Shown here: one piece after another, positions 20,518 to 29,780 of the stretch
Layout: the number at the start of each line of letters is the position of its first letter
Numbering within the stretch: the stretch's first letter is position 1
Assembly (NCBI RefSeq): GCF_000347635.1
Contig: NC_020514.1
Coordinates: 3,968,001-4,032,000 of the forward strand
DNA: 64,000 nt
Direction: 5' to 3'
DNA from: Paraglaciecola psychrophila 170
Lineage (GTDB): Bacteria; Pseudomonadota; Gammaproteobacteria; Enterobacterales; Alteromonadaceae
Notes under the pieces: generated by a model
Told to the model about the DNA's origin: nothing
The model's input: the letters and a program-made list of their open reading frames with translations, nothing else
The model's database searches: none
Translations under genes and position numbers: made by a program

Positions 20518-21319
20518 AAAAACATTGCTACCTTTATTGTTTATGCTCTTTTTGACAGGTACCAGTACAGCCAATATTTATCACACTAAGACATTAAATG
20601 TTTGCTATGACGAGTGGCCCCCGATGACTATGTTTACCTCAGAAGAGTCTGCTGCTCGTGGTGTAGTTATTGATATGCTTGACCAAATATACACATCAAA
20701 AGGCTATACCCCTGAATATTTTGAGGTGCCTCTGGCAAGAGGATTAACAATGGTGGCCGATGGTCTGTGCGATATGTTGCCAGAATACGTCTATTCAAAA
20801 AATTCAGAAAAAGACTTTGAGTATGCCACCGAAGCAACATTTGTATACACCTCAGCATTTGTTGTCAGACGTGACGACTCATGGGTTTATAATGGTATTC
20901 AATCTATTAAAGGTAAACGTATTGCAACGGGTCCGGGTTGGGATTACAGCTCAATGAGTGTCGCTTATCAAAATTATATTGATGATCCAAATAATTCGAA
21001 TTTAGTTGAACTGATTGCTGGTAAAGATGATGTAGTTGACAGAATACTTCGCATGATTAGAGAAGGTAGAGTCGATTTATATGCGGACAATGATCTCGTA
21101 CTACAGTATGTTTTGAATCGACTTAATTTAAATGATGACCTAAAAATTGTGCGCCCCGGGTTGGAAAATAAATTAATGGAAATCCCTATTTTTTCAAAAA
21201 AAATACCACTTGCTAAAAGGCAGGAACTAATAAAAGTTTGGAATGAAGGTCGCTTGGCGATGAAAGGCAAAAAAGAAAACATGCTGCTAAAAAAGTATAA
21301 CGTTACATTTGAAGAGTAG
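20504..21319 (+). CDS. Periplasmic solute-binding protein (SBP_bac_3-like)
   Basis: 271 residues from the ATG at 20504, preceded by AAAGGG; a longer frame starts at 20441 but lacks a signal peptide at its N-terminus. The chosen start gives a signal sequence (LLPLLFMLFLTGTSTA) and then the family opening LNVCYDEWPPMTMF, ending in a lobe with IFSKKIPLAKRQEL. The two-lobe amino-acid/ion-type binding fold is expected. No permease or ATPase gene is adjacent; instead it is translationally coupled to the diguanylate cyclase, suggesting it could present a ligand to that sensor. That link is inference. Confidence 0.85.
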   Translation: MSKDKKTLLPLLFMLFLTGTSTANIYHTKTLNVCYDEWPPMTMFTSEESAARGVVIDMLDQIYTSKGYTPEYFEVPLARGLTMVADGLCDMLPEYVYSKNSEKDFEYATEATFVYTSAFVVRRDDSWVYNGIQSIKGKRIATGPGWDYSSMSVAYQNYIDDPNNSNLVELIAGKDDVVDRILRMIREGRVDLYADNDLVLQYVLNRLNLNDDLKIVRPGLENKLMEIPIFSKKIPLAKRQELIKVWNEGRLAMKGKKENMLLKKYNVTFEE

Positions 21320-21380
21320 CACCCGCAGGTGACCTTCCTGTGTCAGGATTGTTGTCATCGAAAATAAACATGTCATTCCC

Positions 21381-21555
21381 TGCTTTATTTATCACTTTGA
21401 TATTTACCTAAAATCAGACCCTACAACCTAGCTTATGTATAAAATAGAATTCGATTTTACTGGTCATTGAAGACAATTTTTCATTAGGCTACAAGTTTGC
21501 CGAAAGGCTCTGTGTAGGAACCTTTTCAGATACTGTCCTCCAACTATTAAAATAA
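21381..21555 (+). pseudogene. Decayed duplicate of the 3' end of the 18003-19055 membrane-protein gene
   Basis: The DNA parallels 18866-19055. Frames can be pieced together as FIYHFDIYLKSD and then ILLVIEDNFSLGYKFAERLCVG, against FIYHFETYPKSA and ILLVTEDDSALGYRFMVGPCVG in the intact gene, ending in TAA at 21555. Indels and a lost start make it non-coding. Its position after the solute-binding gene means the diguanylate cyclase pair now lies between an intact and a dead copy. Confidence 0.8.
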
Positions 21556-21842
21556 TAGGTACCAACATCGCTTTTTTTGGCAAAAGCGCCTAACAAAACC
21601 CAGCCACTTATTTAGGACTCTGATTAAGTAAATTAAATGTTGTGTCGATAAATAGATACCGATCCTATGTAGTAAATTGGTTTTAGCAAAATGTAAAGTT
21701 GGTCTAAAGTATTGATACTTGTGAACTGTAAAAACACTTCAACTTATGACTACACTTTTTATGATGTAAACTCGCGTTGTAAAATCCAAGTAATAACTGA
21801 GTTTATAGAGAAATCCATCGATTAATCAAGGTAGTAGCTAAT

Positions 21843-23531
21843 ATGTACCTTAACAAGTTTTCTATACGTCAAAGGCTTTTTATTGCTTCAATATTTCCAC
21901 TTATCATCACCTGTATTGCACTGCTGTCTATTATATTTACTCAACTGAATAACTTAGTAGAAACAGAAACTCAGTCAGCGCAAAAACTTCTCACAGACTC
22001 TAAAAAGGCAGAGCTTAAAAGCATTGTTGACATAGCCTATAATACGGTCAAACCCCTTTATGAGGACGGTGCTAGTCGAGAAGATGCAGTTAAACTAATG
22101 CAACGTATGCAATTTGGTAGCGATGGCTATATCTTTGGTTATGATGGTGATTCGATTAGGGTGTTTAGCGGCTCTGGAAGCGCCGGGATAGGCAACAGTT
22201 ATCGCGACTTTAAAGACGTAAACGATGTTTATCTCATTAATGACTTGATCACGGCTGGACGAAGAAACAGGTTAGGAAACGGCAATGAATTTGTTACCTA
22301 TCATTTTCCTAAACCTAATGAAAAGATTCCTTCACCTAAATTATCTTATTCTATATTTTTAAAACGATGGGATTTAATGATTGGTGTAGGTATCTACGTC
22401 GATAGTATTGAAAAAGAGTCGGCTGTATTTAAAGCACATGTAGAGGAAGTCAGTACCACACTGATTACCTTAGTCACTATTATATCTGTGGTATTGATTG
22501 GTTTAATGATTGTCCTAAGTACTTTTATCATAAGATCTATTTTGAACCCACTAAATACTGTATCTGAATCAATTCGCAAACTTAGCGAGGGCAATGGCGA
22601 TTTAACCCAACGTGTCCCCGTGCAAGACAAATTTGAAATGGGGGCCTTAGCTTGCAACCTCAACTCTCTACTTGCTTCATTACAAGCAGATATGAAGCGT
22701 GTATATAACATCGCTGTTGATGTTAATCGTGAGACAGACTTATTAGTCAAACAAGCTGACAACATTAAAGCGGTCAGCACTCGACAACAATCTGCGGTTG
22801 AGTTAGTGGCATCGGCTTCAACTGAAATGACGTCCTCCTCTAACGAGGTATTAAATAATGCAAGAAATGCAGCAGAGGCAGCAAATTTAGCAAATAGTCA
22901 CGGCATAACTGCATTAGAAAAAGTTAAAAAGAGTAGCAGCGAGATGGAGGAGTTGATGGTGGAAATCAGCAAAGCCAGTGATGTGGTGCGAGAAGTAGGT
23001 GGTGATGTTGAAAATATTGGTACCATTTTGCAAGTTATAGAAAGCATCGCTGAACAGACCAATCTACTGGCGCTGAACGCAGCAATAGAAGCAGCCAGAG
23101 CTGGCGAGCAAGGACGAGGCTTCGCTGTTGTTGCAGACGAAGTAAGAAACTTAGCCAGTAAAACTCAGGGAAGCACTGAAGAAATTCAACAAATGATTAC
23201 CAAGCTGCAAAATGGTTCTAAGTCAGCTGTAGCAGCTATGCAGCGTAGTATTACGTGTAGTACCGCAGCAGAGACGAGTGTAGCTGAAACATTCACTACG
23301 CTAAATAATATAGCAGAATCTGTGACCATTATAACTAATATGAATACTCAAATTGCTAGCGCTTCAGAAGAACAAAACTCTGTGGGCAATGATATAGGAA
23401 AACGAATAGTTGAAATATCGACACAAACAATAGGACTGATAGAAATAGCGGAAGAAAACAATAAAACATCTGAAACCTTGCGCAGCAAAGCGAATGAATT
23501 GGATGAAATTGTGAGCCAGTTTAAGTTGTAA
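21843..23531 (+). CDS. Methyl-accepting chemotaxis protein with single Cache domain
   Basis: 562 residues. The first membrane segment (about 13-34) is followed by a periplasmic single-Cache ligand domain (about 40-195, with [18 protein letters not shown] and [20 protein letters not shown]), a second membrane segment (about 203-231), a HAMP domain and a long signalling coiled coil. The conserved tip is present: [20 protein letters not shown] and [14 protein letters not shown]. Single-Cache receptors commonly bind small carboxylates, but the ligand cannot be inferred here. It signals to CheA/CheW at the pole. No C-terminal CheR-tether pentapeptide is seen. Confidence 0.94.
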   Translation: MYLNKFSIRQRLFIASIFPLIITCIALLSIIFTQLNNLVETETQSAQKLLTDSKKAELKSIVDIAYNTVKPLYEDGASREDAVKLMQRMQFGSDGYIFGYDGDSIRVFSGSGSAGIGNSYRDFKDVNDVYLINDLITAGRRNRLGNGNEFVTYHFPKPNEKIPSPKLSYSIFLKRWDLMIGVGIYVDSIEKESAVFKAHVEEVSTTLITLVTIISVVLIGLMIVLSTFIIRSILNPLNTVSESIRKLSEGNGDLTQRVPVQDKFEMGALACNLNSLLASLQADMKRVYNIAVDVNRETDLLVKQADNIKAVSTRQQSAVELVASASTEMTSSSNEVLNNARNAAEAANLANSHGITALEKVKKSSSEMEELMVEISKASDVVREVGGDVENIGTILQVIESIAEQTNLLALNAAIEAARAGEQGRGFAVVADEVRNLASKTQGSTEEIQQMITKLQNGSKSAVAAMQRSITCSTAAETSVAETFTTLNNIAESVTIITNMNTQIASASEEQNSVGNDIGKRIVEISTQTIGLIEIAEENNKTSETLRSKANELDEIVSQFKL

Positions 23532-23560
23532 GGTAACGTTCAAATCTTAACATAACATGC

Positions 23561-23585
23561 CTAGCCCCTTTCAAAGGGACTAGGT
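23561..23585. terminator. Hairpin between convergent chemoreceptor and queA genes
   Basis: CCTAGCCCCTTT and AAAGGGACTAGG form an 11-pair stem with one mismatch and a single-base loop. Neither strand has a strong T-run, so termination by this hairpin alone is uncertain. Confidence 0.45.
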
Positions 23586-23650
23586 TATTACTGGTAACTT
23601 ATTCATTGTGCAGACAACAAGTTGTATCCACCCGAAAACATTCAACCAAA

Positions 23651-24697
23651 CTATCTTTCTTTTCTTTCCAAAAACATCGCGTCTCCATAACTAAAGAATC
23701 GATACTCTTGCTCGATGGCTTGCTGATAAGCACTTTCAATATTTTCTTTTCCACAAAAAGCGCTGACTAACATCAGCAAGGTAGATTCGGATAAATGAAA
23801 GTTGGTTAACATGGCGTCTACCAGTTGAAATTCATAACCAGGGTAGATAAAAATATCAGTATCTGAAAGAAAGGGAGCCAATTCAGTCCCCGCTTTAAGT
23901 GACGCTTGTGCTGCTGATTCTATCGAGCGCACCGAGGTTGTGCCTACTGCTACAACACGTTTACCTGCAGCCCTAGTGGCTAAAATGGCATCCACAACTT
24001 GTTGTGATACTTCCGCGTATTCAGAATGCATTTTGTGCTCTAGGATATTGTCTACTCGTACCGGCTGAAAGGTGCCTGCGCCCACATGCAAAGTAACAAA
24101 TTCTGATTTCACACCTTTGTCTTTAAGTATCTTCAAAATATCTTCATCAAAATGCAAACCAGCTGTAGGTGCCGCGACTGCACCTGGCACTTTGTTATAC
24201 ACTGTTTGATAACGTTCTTTGTCTGAGTCTTCGTCGGGGCGGTCGATGTAGGGTGGTAACGGCATATGCCCAAATTGTTCAAGTAAACTTAAAACTGGCT
24301 CATCGTTTAAAAATTTTAACTCAAACAAAGCATCATGTCTGGCGACCATTTCAGCCTGCACCACACCTTCGAGTATTAGCTTGCTGCCTACCTTGGGAGA
24401 TTTACTTGCTCTAACGTGAGCCAATACCCGGTGTTCGTCTAAGACTCGCTCAATCAGTACTTCAACTTTGCCTCCCGATTCTTTTTGACCTAAGAGCCTT
24501 GCTGGAATAACGCGGGTATTGTTAAAAATCAGCAAATCACCTTCGTCGATCAACTCGACAATATCCGAAAATTGCTTGTGAACAACCTCCCCCTTATTGC
24601 TGTTAAGATGCATCAGGCGGCTACTACTGCGCTTTTCAGTAGGATATCGAGCGATAAGGTTTTCTGGTAAATCGAAATGGAAATCAGATAGTTTCAT
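23651..24697 (-). CDS. queA: S-adenosylmethionine:tRNA ribosyltransferase-isomerase QueA
   Basis: 348 residues, usual length. It transfers and rearranges the ribosyl group of S-adenosylmethionine onto preQ1 at tRNA position 34, giving epoxyqueuosine, the step after Tgt. Typical motifs: [23 protein letters not shown] at the start, [40 protein letters not shown] and [19 protein letters not shown] near the end. In most gammaproteobacteria it directly precedes tgt; here it stands alone under its own promoter, separated by oppositely oriented signalling genes. Confidence 0.96.
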   Translation of the reverse strand: MKLSDFHFDLPENLIARYPTEKRSSSRLMHLNSNKGEVVHKQFSDIVELIDEGDLLIFNNTRVIPARLLGQKESGGKVEVLIERVLDEHRVLAHVRASKSPKVGSKLILEGVVQAEMVARHDALFELKFLNDEPVLSLLEQFGHMPLPPYIDRPDEDSDKERYQTVYNKVPGAVAAPTAGLHFDEDILKILKDKGVKSEFVTLHVGAGTFQPVRVDNILEHKMHSEYAEVSQQVVDAILATRAAGKRVVAVGTTSVRSIESAAQASLKAGTELAPFLSDTDIFIYPGYEFQLVDAMLTNFHLSESTLLMLVSAFCGKENIESAYQQAIEQEYRFFSYGDAMFLERKER

Positions 24698-24723
24698 AGT
24701 GGACTCTTCATTATTTGAAATAT

Positions 24724-24752
24724 ATTTTACGTATCTTTTTTAATACCTGCAA
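24724..24752 (-). promoter_or_regulatory. Probable sigma-70 promoter of queA
   Basis: On the minus strand TTGCAG (24752-24747), 17 bases, then TAAAAT (24729-24724). It lies about 30 bases upstream of the queA ATG, matching an independent promoter for queA now that it is split from tgt. Confidence 0.6.
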
Positions 24753-24776
24753 TCAAGTATGCATACCCTATTTGTA

Positions 24777-24804
24777 TTGCACATAAAATCTACTGAATTA
24801 TGAT
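24777..24804 (+). promoter_or_regulatory. Probable promoter of the candidate small RNA
   Basis: TTGCAC (24777-24782), a 16-base spacer and TATGAT (24799-24804), each five of six to consensus. Divergent from the queA promoter. Transcription would start near 24811. Confidence 0.55.
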
Positions 24805-24810
24805 TACAAC

Positions 24811-24889
24811 ACAGTTAGATTATTGACGTACTCTCCCAAAACTGTTCTTTACCCGGCGCATTGATTCAATGTATCCGGGTTTTTTTTTG
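24811..24889 (+). ncRNA. Candidate small regulatory RNA (~78 nt)
   Basis: A good promoter lies immediately upstream and an intrinsic terminator ends the segment: ACCCGG (24851-24856) and CCGGGT (24875-24880) with an inner GCATTG/CAATGT stem, then nine Ts. A 5' hairpin is formed by ACAGTT (24811-24816) and AACTGT (24840-24845), exposing a loop that contains ACTCTCCC. No open reading frame or ribosome site is seen. The layout of promoter, 5' hairpin with C-rich loop, and terminator with a long U tail fits an Hfq-type small RNA. I do not recognise it as a named family, and expression is unproven. Confidence 0.5.
24851..24889 (+). terminator. Intrinsic terminator of the candidate small RNA
   Basis: A two-part stem (ACCCGG/CCGGGT closing GCATTG/CAATGT) is followed by an uninterrupted run of Ts. 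No protein gene on the plus strand ends upstream of it, which is why a separate transcript is proposed. Confidence 0.8.
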
Positions 24890-25251
24890 GCGCTAGAACA
24901 ACCATGTTTAGCGACTATCATTAGCCAAGCACATTGCAGTATCAGTTAGCTTAGTTACACATTTGATTGCCAGTTATGTGTCAATTACGTTTGGCATATT
25001 TGTGTTTAAAACCAAAAAGTAGCTTTAAAAATCTATTGTTGTGTCGAGTGGTTTGGACACAGTGAGCGAAATGGCTTGGGTAATTTCATAGCCAATTGAG
25101 CACAATTAACCGTGGACAATGTCATTCATTGGATTTTTTGTGGGCTCTTTACATTTAAGCTCAAGCCAGGATTAACTCATTTATGGTCAGTAAAATCGAC
25201 GTCTAACATAAACTCAATTAGGGCAGGATGTTAAGGCAAACCTCCCTATTT
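24890..25251. other. Intergenic region without recognised genes
   Basis: About 360 bases between the candidate small RNA and the DUF6471-type gene. It contains a short TGTGTC...GACACA inverted repeat near 25040 but no convincing open frame, promoter or terminator. Confidence 0.5.
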
Positions 25252-25569
25252 TTATTCTAGTGGACTGCCTAAATCGGTAAAAATGTCGATAATGTCATCT
25301 CGCTCAATCTTGCGCATATTCAACACATACATTATTTGTAACAACAAGTCTGCCCCCATAATCCCTTTATTAACTTTATTTCTTAGGTTGTCTGCGCTTT
25401 GATGTATCCCTATATTAGATAGTCTGTCGCTGAGATCTTGGTACTTAGTACCACGCTTTGACATTTCAGCCTTAAGCAGGCGCTGAACCAGTTGTCGCCA
25501 ATCGGCAGCAAGCGATGGTATTGTACTATCTGTTTTTTCATGCGCTGTTTCATGATTTTTTTGAGACAT
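25252..25569 (-). CDS. DUF6471-type small protein
   Basis: 105 residues. After a polar 20-residue N-terminus comes a domain with WRQLVQRLLKAEMSKRGTKYQDLSDRL and ADNLRNKVNKGIMGADLLLQIM, a helical, helix-turn-helix-like layout I recognise as DUF6471. The resemblance to XRE-type DNA-binding folds suggests a regulator or DNA/partner-binding role, but function is unknown. It diverges from the yjf operon across a 184-base gap, a position where an operon regulator would be expected. Confidence 0.8.
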   Translation of the reverse strand: MSQKNHETAHEKTDSTIPSLAADWRQLVQRLLKAEMSKRGTKYQDLSDRLSNIGIHQSADNLRNKVNKGIMGADLLLQIMYVLNMRKIERDDIIDIFTDLGSPLE

Positions 25570-25650
25570 AATATTAAGCTTACCAAATAACCAAACGTGA
25601 ATTATAATTTACATTTAAAACATATAAATATCAAATGTTGAAAATATAAT

Positions 25651-25680
25651 TTGACATAATAACTTTAAACTAACTAAACT
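25651..25680 (+). promoter_or_regulatory. Probable sigma-70 promoter of the yjf operon
   Basis: A perfect TTGACA (25651-25656), 18 bases, then TAAACT (25675-25680), about 75 bases before the yjfI start. The surrounding AT-rich DNA is shared with the divergent DUF6471-type gene. Confidence 0.45.
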
Positions 25681-25753
25681 GTGACACGTAATATCACTGA
25701 TGGCTAACATCTTTGAATTACAGTTTAGTCATTAGCCTTACAGGAGAGTAGCC

Positions 25754-26143
25754 ATGACTTGGGATCTTAACCAACTTGAGACCCTTTTAGCAGACAACCA
25801 AGATTTGGTTGTGACTAAAGAAGAAAACTGTTTGTTAATCGCAAACAGTGACGGAATAGACGCTTGGTTAGCCATTAGTGGTGAACAAATATTGGTAGAA
25901 TCACTTTTATTTGCCAAGTCTGAGGTCAAAGATTGTACCGTATTAAATGAAGAAATTTTAAAAACACACATGATATTCCCACTCACCACTGTAGGCATAT
26001 CACAGGTAGCGGGTGATGAATATTACACTGCATTTGGCTCGCTAAGTTCGCAGTCAAAAGCTGAAAGCGTCGTCATTGAGCTAGCTACTCTATTTCAAAA
26101 TGTCGAAGCATTTTTAGATGCTTATCAAGATCATTTGAAATAG
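25754..26143 (+). CDS. yjfI: YjfI family protein (DUF2170)
   Basis: 129 residues, matching the small acidic YjfI/DUF2170 family by length, composition and place directly before a PspA-like gene. Recognisable stretches are MTWDLNQLETLLADNQDL and ESLLFAKSEVKDCTVLNE. The start ATG follows AGGAGAG with good spacing. It heads an operon in which every gene is closely spaced; the molecular function is unknown, with a role in envelope stress inferred from neighbours. Confidence 0.88.
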   Translation: MTWDLNQLETLLADNQDLVVTKEENCLLIANSDGIDAWLAISGEQILVESLLFAKSEVKDCTVLNEEILKTHMIFPLTTVGISQVAGDEYYTAFGSLSSQSKAESVVIELATLFQNVEAFLDAYQDHLK

Positions 26144-26173
26144 AACTTACTTGTATAAATTAGGAGAGAGAAT

Positions 26174-26854
26174 ATGTCAGTTTGGAGAAAATTAATTACT
26201 GCGGTTAAAGGTGGAGCAACTGAAGCAGCTCAATCTGTAGCCGATAGTCAGGCCATTCGTATTCTTGAGCAAGAAATTCGCGAAGCCAAAGACGAGTTGC
26301 GCAAGTCAGATCATGCCAGAACTCAAATACTAGCTAAGTGCAAACTAGCTCAACAAAAAGTTGACAGCTTACAAGCCTCTGTTGAGCAATACGAAGCTCA
26401 TGCTCGCAAAGCAGCAGACACAGACCGTCAATTAGCTTTAGATTGCGCTCAAAAAGTCGGTGATTTACGTGCTGAGCAAGATGGCGAACAGAAGTACCTT
26501 GACCAGTTTAAGACATCTGAAAAGCAATTGGCTGTAAACATTAAGCAAGCTAAATCAAACTTAAAACGGTTAGAGCAGCAAGTTGATATGGTAAAGGCGA
26601 CTGAGTCTGTGCAAAAAGCCCAAGTTGCTGTGTCATCGCGTCACTTAGGCGCAAACAGCAAAATGAAGACTGCAACTGAATCATTGTCACGTATCCAAGA
26701 CAAGCAAAATCTGCGTAATGCTGAATTACAAGCAGCAGAAGAATTAGCCACTGAAGAGTCTAGCGATGATCTAAGTAAACGTTTAGCAGCAGCCGGTATA
26801 GCAGGCGGCAATGCATCAGCAGATGACGAACTTAGTCGTATATTAGGCAAGTAA
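26174..26854 (+). CDS. yjfJ: PspA/IM30 family protein YjfJ
   Basis: 226 residues, almost entirely alpha-helical coiled coil (VADSQAIRILEQEIREAKDEL; KQAKSNLKRLEQQVDMVKAT), as in PspA/Vipp1 proteins that bind stressed membranes and form rods. It has the KLITAVKGGATEAAQ amphipathic N-terminus, where PspA inserts into lipid. PspA proteins keep the proton-motive force when the inner membrane is damaged. Ribosome site GGAGAGAG precedes the ATG. Followed at 30 bases by a K+ channel gene. Confidence 0.92.
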   Translation: MSVWRKLITAVKGGATEAAQSVADSQAIRILEQEIREAKDELRKSDHARTQILAKCKLAQQKVDSLQASVEQYEAHARKAADTDRQLALDCAQKVGDLRAEQDGEQKYLDQFKTSEKQLAVNIKQAKSNLKRLEQQVDMVKATESVQKAQVAVSSRHLGANSKMKTATESLSRIQDKQNLRNAELQAAEELATEESSDDLSKRLAAAGIAGGNASADDELSRILGK

Positions 26855-26884
26855 CACATTGGCTTTTGAAGTGGAATAAGGCAA

Positions 26885-27937
26885 ATGATGTTTCCAAGAT
26901 TACGCAAGATGTTGAGTCGGGTGTTTGCCGAGATGCGCTGGTACAGTATTGTACTGGCGCTTCTTTTTTATGGGACTAGCAGTTGGATATTATTGTATCT
27001 GGCGGGCGAAGAATCTCTCACACAACCAGCGGATTTTATTTATTGGTTGGTCGTTACAGGCTCAACAGTTGGTTATGGTGATTTATCACCCAGCACCACT
27101 TCAGGCAAATATTTAGTCTCTTTTTACATTATTCCATTAGGTCTAAGTATTTTTGCCCTAGTATTAGGGCGTATTGCAAGTTGGGTATCAAATCAATGGC
27201 AAAAAGGGGCAAGAGGTTTGAAAAGTTTAGATGTTGAAGATCATATTCTGGTGCTAGGTTGGAATGGTCATCGCACCATTCGGTTATTAGAGCTATTAAT
27301 CCGTGAACGAGCATCAATTGAAGAAGATCCTGTAATAGTTCTGTGTGTTAGAGCAGACATCAGCAACCCTTTACCTGGGCAAATTGAGTTTGTCAAAGTT
27401 GCCACATTTAGTAATGACACCGATATGGACAGAGCTTGCGTAGCCAAAGCTAGCGTGGTGTTAATGGATAATCCAGAAGACGACCTCACTATGACCACCG
27501 CATTATATTGCAGTCAACGTAATCCTGACGCACAAATGGTGGCTTATTTTAATGATGAGAGCTTAGTGGGTTTATTGCAAAAACATTGCCCTAACGTGGA
27601 GTGTACCCCTAGTGTTGCGGTTGAAATGCTGGCTAAGTCGGCGTTTGATCCTGGTTCAAGCTTGTTACATCACGACCTATTAGATATTAATCATGGACAG
27701 GCGCAATATTCAGTATGTATCCCCGCTAATATCCCACCGATAAAAATTGAAAATATTTTCGAAACGCTAAAACGCAAATATCGAGCTACTTTGATAGGTA
27801 TGGTCAAAGCAGATGAAAAGTTAAATATTCAAGTGAACCCCGACTTAGATTTGATGCTCTCCCCCGGTGATAAAATTTTCTACATAGCCGATGAGAGAAT
27901 AATTAAATTTCAGTGGAATGACTTTGTAAAAAAATAA
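26885..27937 (+). CDS. Potassium channel with RCK (TrkA-N) domain
   Basis: 350 residues. Two membrane helices (about 20-40 and 75-100) surround a pore loop with the K+ selectivity filter TVGYGD in STVGYGDLSPSTTSGK. The cytoplasmic RCK/TrkA-N domain starts at about residue 118 (DHILVLGWNGHRTIRLLELL), with a second regulatory part to the end. E. coli yjf operons lack this gene, but PspA-channel pairs occur in other bacteria. It likely controls K+ flux during membrane stress. ATG ATG gives two possible starts three bases apart. Confidence 0.93.
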   Translation: MMFPRLRKMLSRVFAEMRWYSIVLALLFYGTSSWILLYLAGEESLTQPADFIYWLVVTGSTVGYGDLSPSTTSGKYLVSFYIIPLGLSIFALVLGRIASWVSNQWQKGARGLKSLDVEDHILVLGWNGHRTIRLLELLIRERASIEEDPVIVLCVRADISNPLPGQIEFVKVATFSNDTDMDRACVAKASVVLMDNPEDDLTMTTALYCSQRNPDAQMVAYFNDESLVGLLQKHCPNVECTPSVAVEMLAKSAFDPGSSLLHHDLLDINHGQAQYSVCIPANIPPIKIENIFETLKRKYRATLIGMVKADEKLNIQVNPDLDLMLSPGDKIFYIADERIIKFQWNDFVKK

Positions 27938-27948
27938 AAGGCGCTCCT

Positions 27949-28596
27949 ATGTTCAGTAAATTATTTGGTAAAAAAGAAACCATAACAAAATCTAAAGCCC
28001 CCGAAATTATGGGGCTCTATTTAGGAGGTTCGTTTGAACTCGACCCTCTTAAATTGCGCTTAATTGAGCCAGAGCTGATGATTGAAAAAGCGGCTAGCCA
28101 ACACCTTATCCAAGCAGTAGGTGAAGTGAATTTAGATACCGGTGGCAAAATTTTGCGCTTTTACACCGATGATGATGCCTTTTTGCAAGTTATCTTAGAT
28201 GGTGGGGATACAGAAAATCACATCACAGATGTAAAGCTATGGTATTTTTACGAAACCAAAACCATAGGCTCAGAAGCACAGTGGAAACAAACAATTGCCT
28301 CAGGTGTATCTAAACCCACTTATATGCTTGAAGACGAAATATATCAACGAGTATGGGATGCAGTTGGAGAAGAGTCTCCACCTGTTGCAATGACCGAAAA
28401 AACTTATGAACAAGATGGCGATACCAGCGAGACCGATCAGTTTGTGATGTTGTACGAGCGTCAGCTCGAAGGCGACGAAGTGGAAACATTATTAGTCACA
28501 GCTGAAGAAAAATTAGTGAATAATAATTTTGACCGTTGCTTAGTCATCAGCACTGGCTTTAATATTGGTCAAGCAGATATTACGATTAACGGTTAA
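27949..28596 (+). CDS. yjfK: YjfK family protein (DUF2491)
   Basis: 215 residues, soluble, acidic; begins MFSKLFGKKETITKSKAPEIMGL and includes DDDAFLQVILDGG and DQFVMLYERQLEGDEVETLLV, consistent with DUF2491/YjfK by memory of the family and by place between the PspA-like and DUF350 genes. No catalytic motif is seen. Twelve bases follow the channel gene stop, so it is in the same operon. Confidence 0.86.
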   Translation: MFSKLFGKKETITKSKAPEIMGLYLGGSFELDPLKLRLIEPELMIEKAASQHLIQAVGEVNLDTGGKILRFYTDDDAFLQVILDGGDTENHITDVKLWYFYETKTIGSEAQWKQTIASGVSKPTYMLEDEIYQRVWDAVGEESPPVAMTEKTYEQDGDTSETDQFVMLYERQLEGDEVETLLVTAEEKLVNNNFDRCLVISTGFNIGQADITING

Positions 28597-28684
28597 CAAA
28601 CACCGAATGATGATTAATTGTTAGTGTGTATAAGTGCGTATGTTACGCTCAGTGAAATATTACTCAGTAAACGAAGGATAAATA

Positions 28685-29101
28685 ATGGATGCAATAATAA
28701 ATTCGATATCAGGCTTAGGCAATTTTGCGCTATATTTTGGTGTGTCAATCTTGTTGTTGTTTGTGTTTAAAGTGGTGTATGCCTTTGTGACTCCTCATGA
28801 TGAGTGGAAATTAGTCAAGGTACATAAGAACCAAGCAGCAGCCATAGGTTTTGGTGGTGCAATAATTGGCTTCAGTATTGCCTTAGCAGGTGCTGTAGCC
28901 AATTCTGAGTTTTTAATTGATTTTGTTGTTTGGGGTGTAGTGGCAATTATTGCTCAATCGTTCGCCTTTGCTTTATTACGTTTTACCTTTATGCCTAAAA
29001 TTGCAGACAGAATTGATAAAAACGAAATATCTGCAGGCACTATTTTAGCAGCGGTGTCTATTTCTGTTGGGCTGCTTAACGCTGCTTGTATGAGTTACTA
29101 G
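28685..29101 (+). CDS. yjfL: DUF350 membrane protein YjfL
   Basis: 138 residues with about four membrane helices arranged as two repeats, each carrying the DUF350 pattern (FGGAIIGFSIALAGAVANS and GTILAAVSISVGLLNAACMS). Function unknown; small YjfL-type proteins sit in the inner membrane and co-occur with PspA-like and YjfC-like genes. Confidence 0.92.
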   Translation: MDAIINSISGLGNFALYFGVSILLLFVFKVVYAFVTPHDEWKLVKVHKNQAAAIGFGGAIIGFSIALAGAVANSEFLIDFVVWGVVAIIAQSFAFALLRFTFMPKIADRIDKNEISAGTILAAVSISVGLLNAACMSY

Positions 29102-29110
29102 GAGAGCCCT

Positions 29111-29725
29111 ATGCAATCCAATAAAACTAAGCGTTCAAAGTCAATCAACCTGACCAGTATGCGAAAAAGCTTCAGTGTTAAACCATTAGCACTAGGCATT
29201 GCCGCAATATTTCTTTCAGCTTGTGGTGACAAACAAGACGCCGCAGTATTTACCAGCGTAAATGACTGTACCGATGCTAACCCTGAGTTTGCAGAGAAAT
29301 GTAAGACTGCCTATGCAGATGCATTAAAAGAAGCAGAGCGCACCGGACCTAAATACAACTCTCAGAGGGATTGTGAGTCTGAATTTGGTAACAACCAATG
29401 TAATGTAGTGCGAAATGAATCAGGTTCATTTTTTATGCCATTTATGGCCGGGTACATGTTAAGTAACTTAATGTCACCCAGAGGCTATTACTCTCAGCCA
29501 ATGTTCACCTCACGTTCTAGAAATTCATCTTATAATAATAGATGGATGGGTGCAGATGGTACTGATTTTGGCGATAATCGACGACGAACCATGCGTGTTA
29601 GTGAAAAGTCACTAAAACCTAAACCTACCGTAACTAAAACCATGAGCCGTGGTGGATTTGGTAGCAGTGTGCGGGCTAAATCTAGTTGGGGCAGCAGTTC
29701 TAAAAGAGGCGGTTGGGGTGGTTAA
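29111..29725 (+). CDS. yjfM: DUF1190 lipoprotein YjfM
   Basis: 204 residues. A lipoprotein signal (ALGIAAIFLSAC) is followed by the DUF1190 pattern: FTSVNDCTDANPEFAEKC, YADALKEAERTGPKYNS, and CESEFGNNQCNVV, with paired Cys residues. The C-terminus is low-complexity Ser/Gly/Arg (SRGGFGSSV...SKRGGWGG). Start follows AGGAGAG nine bases after yjfL. Confidence 0.92.
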   Translation: MQSNKTKRSKSINLTSMRKSFSVKPLALGIAAIFLSACGDKQDAAVFTSVNDCTDANPEFAEKCKTAYADALKEAERTGPKYNSQRDCESEFGNNQCNVVRNESGSFFMPFMAGYMLSNLMSPRGYYSQPMFTSRSRNSSYNNRWMGADGTDFGDNRRRTMRVSEKSLKPKPTVTKTMSRGGFGSSVRAKSSWGSSSKRGGWGG

Positions 29726-29780
29726 TTCCAGTTATAAAAGCTTTATACAGCGTGAGCTATATTAAAGACATGCTAAGTTT

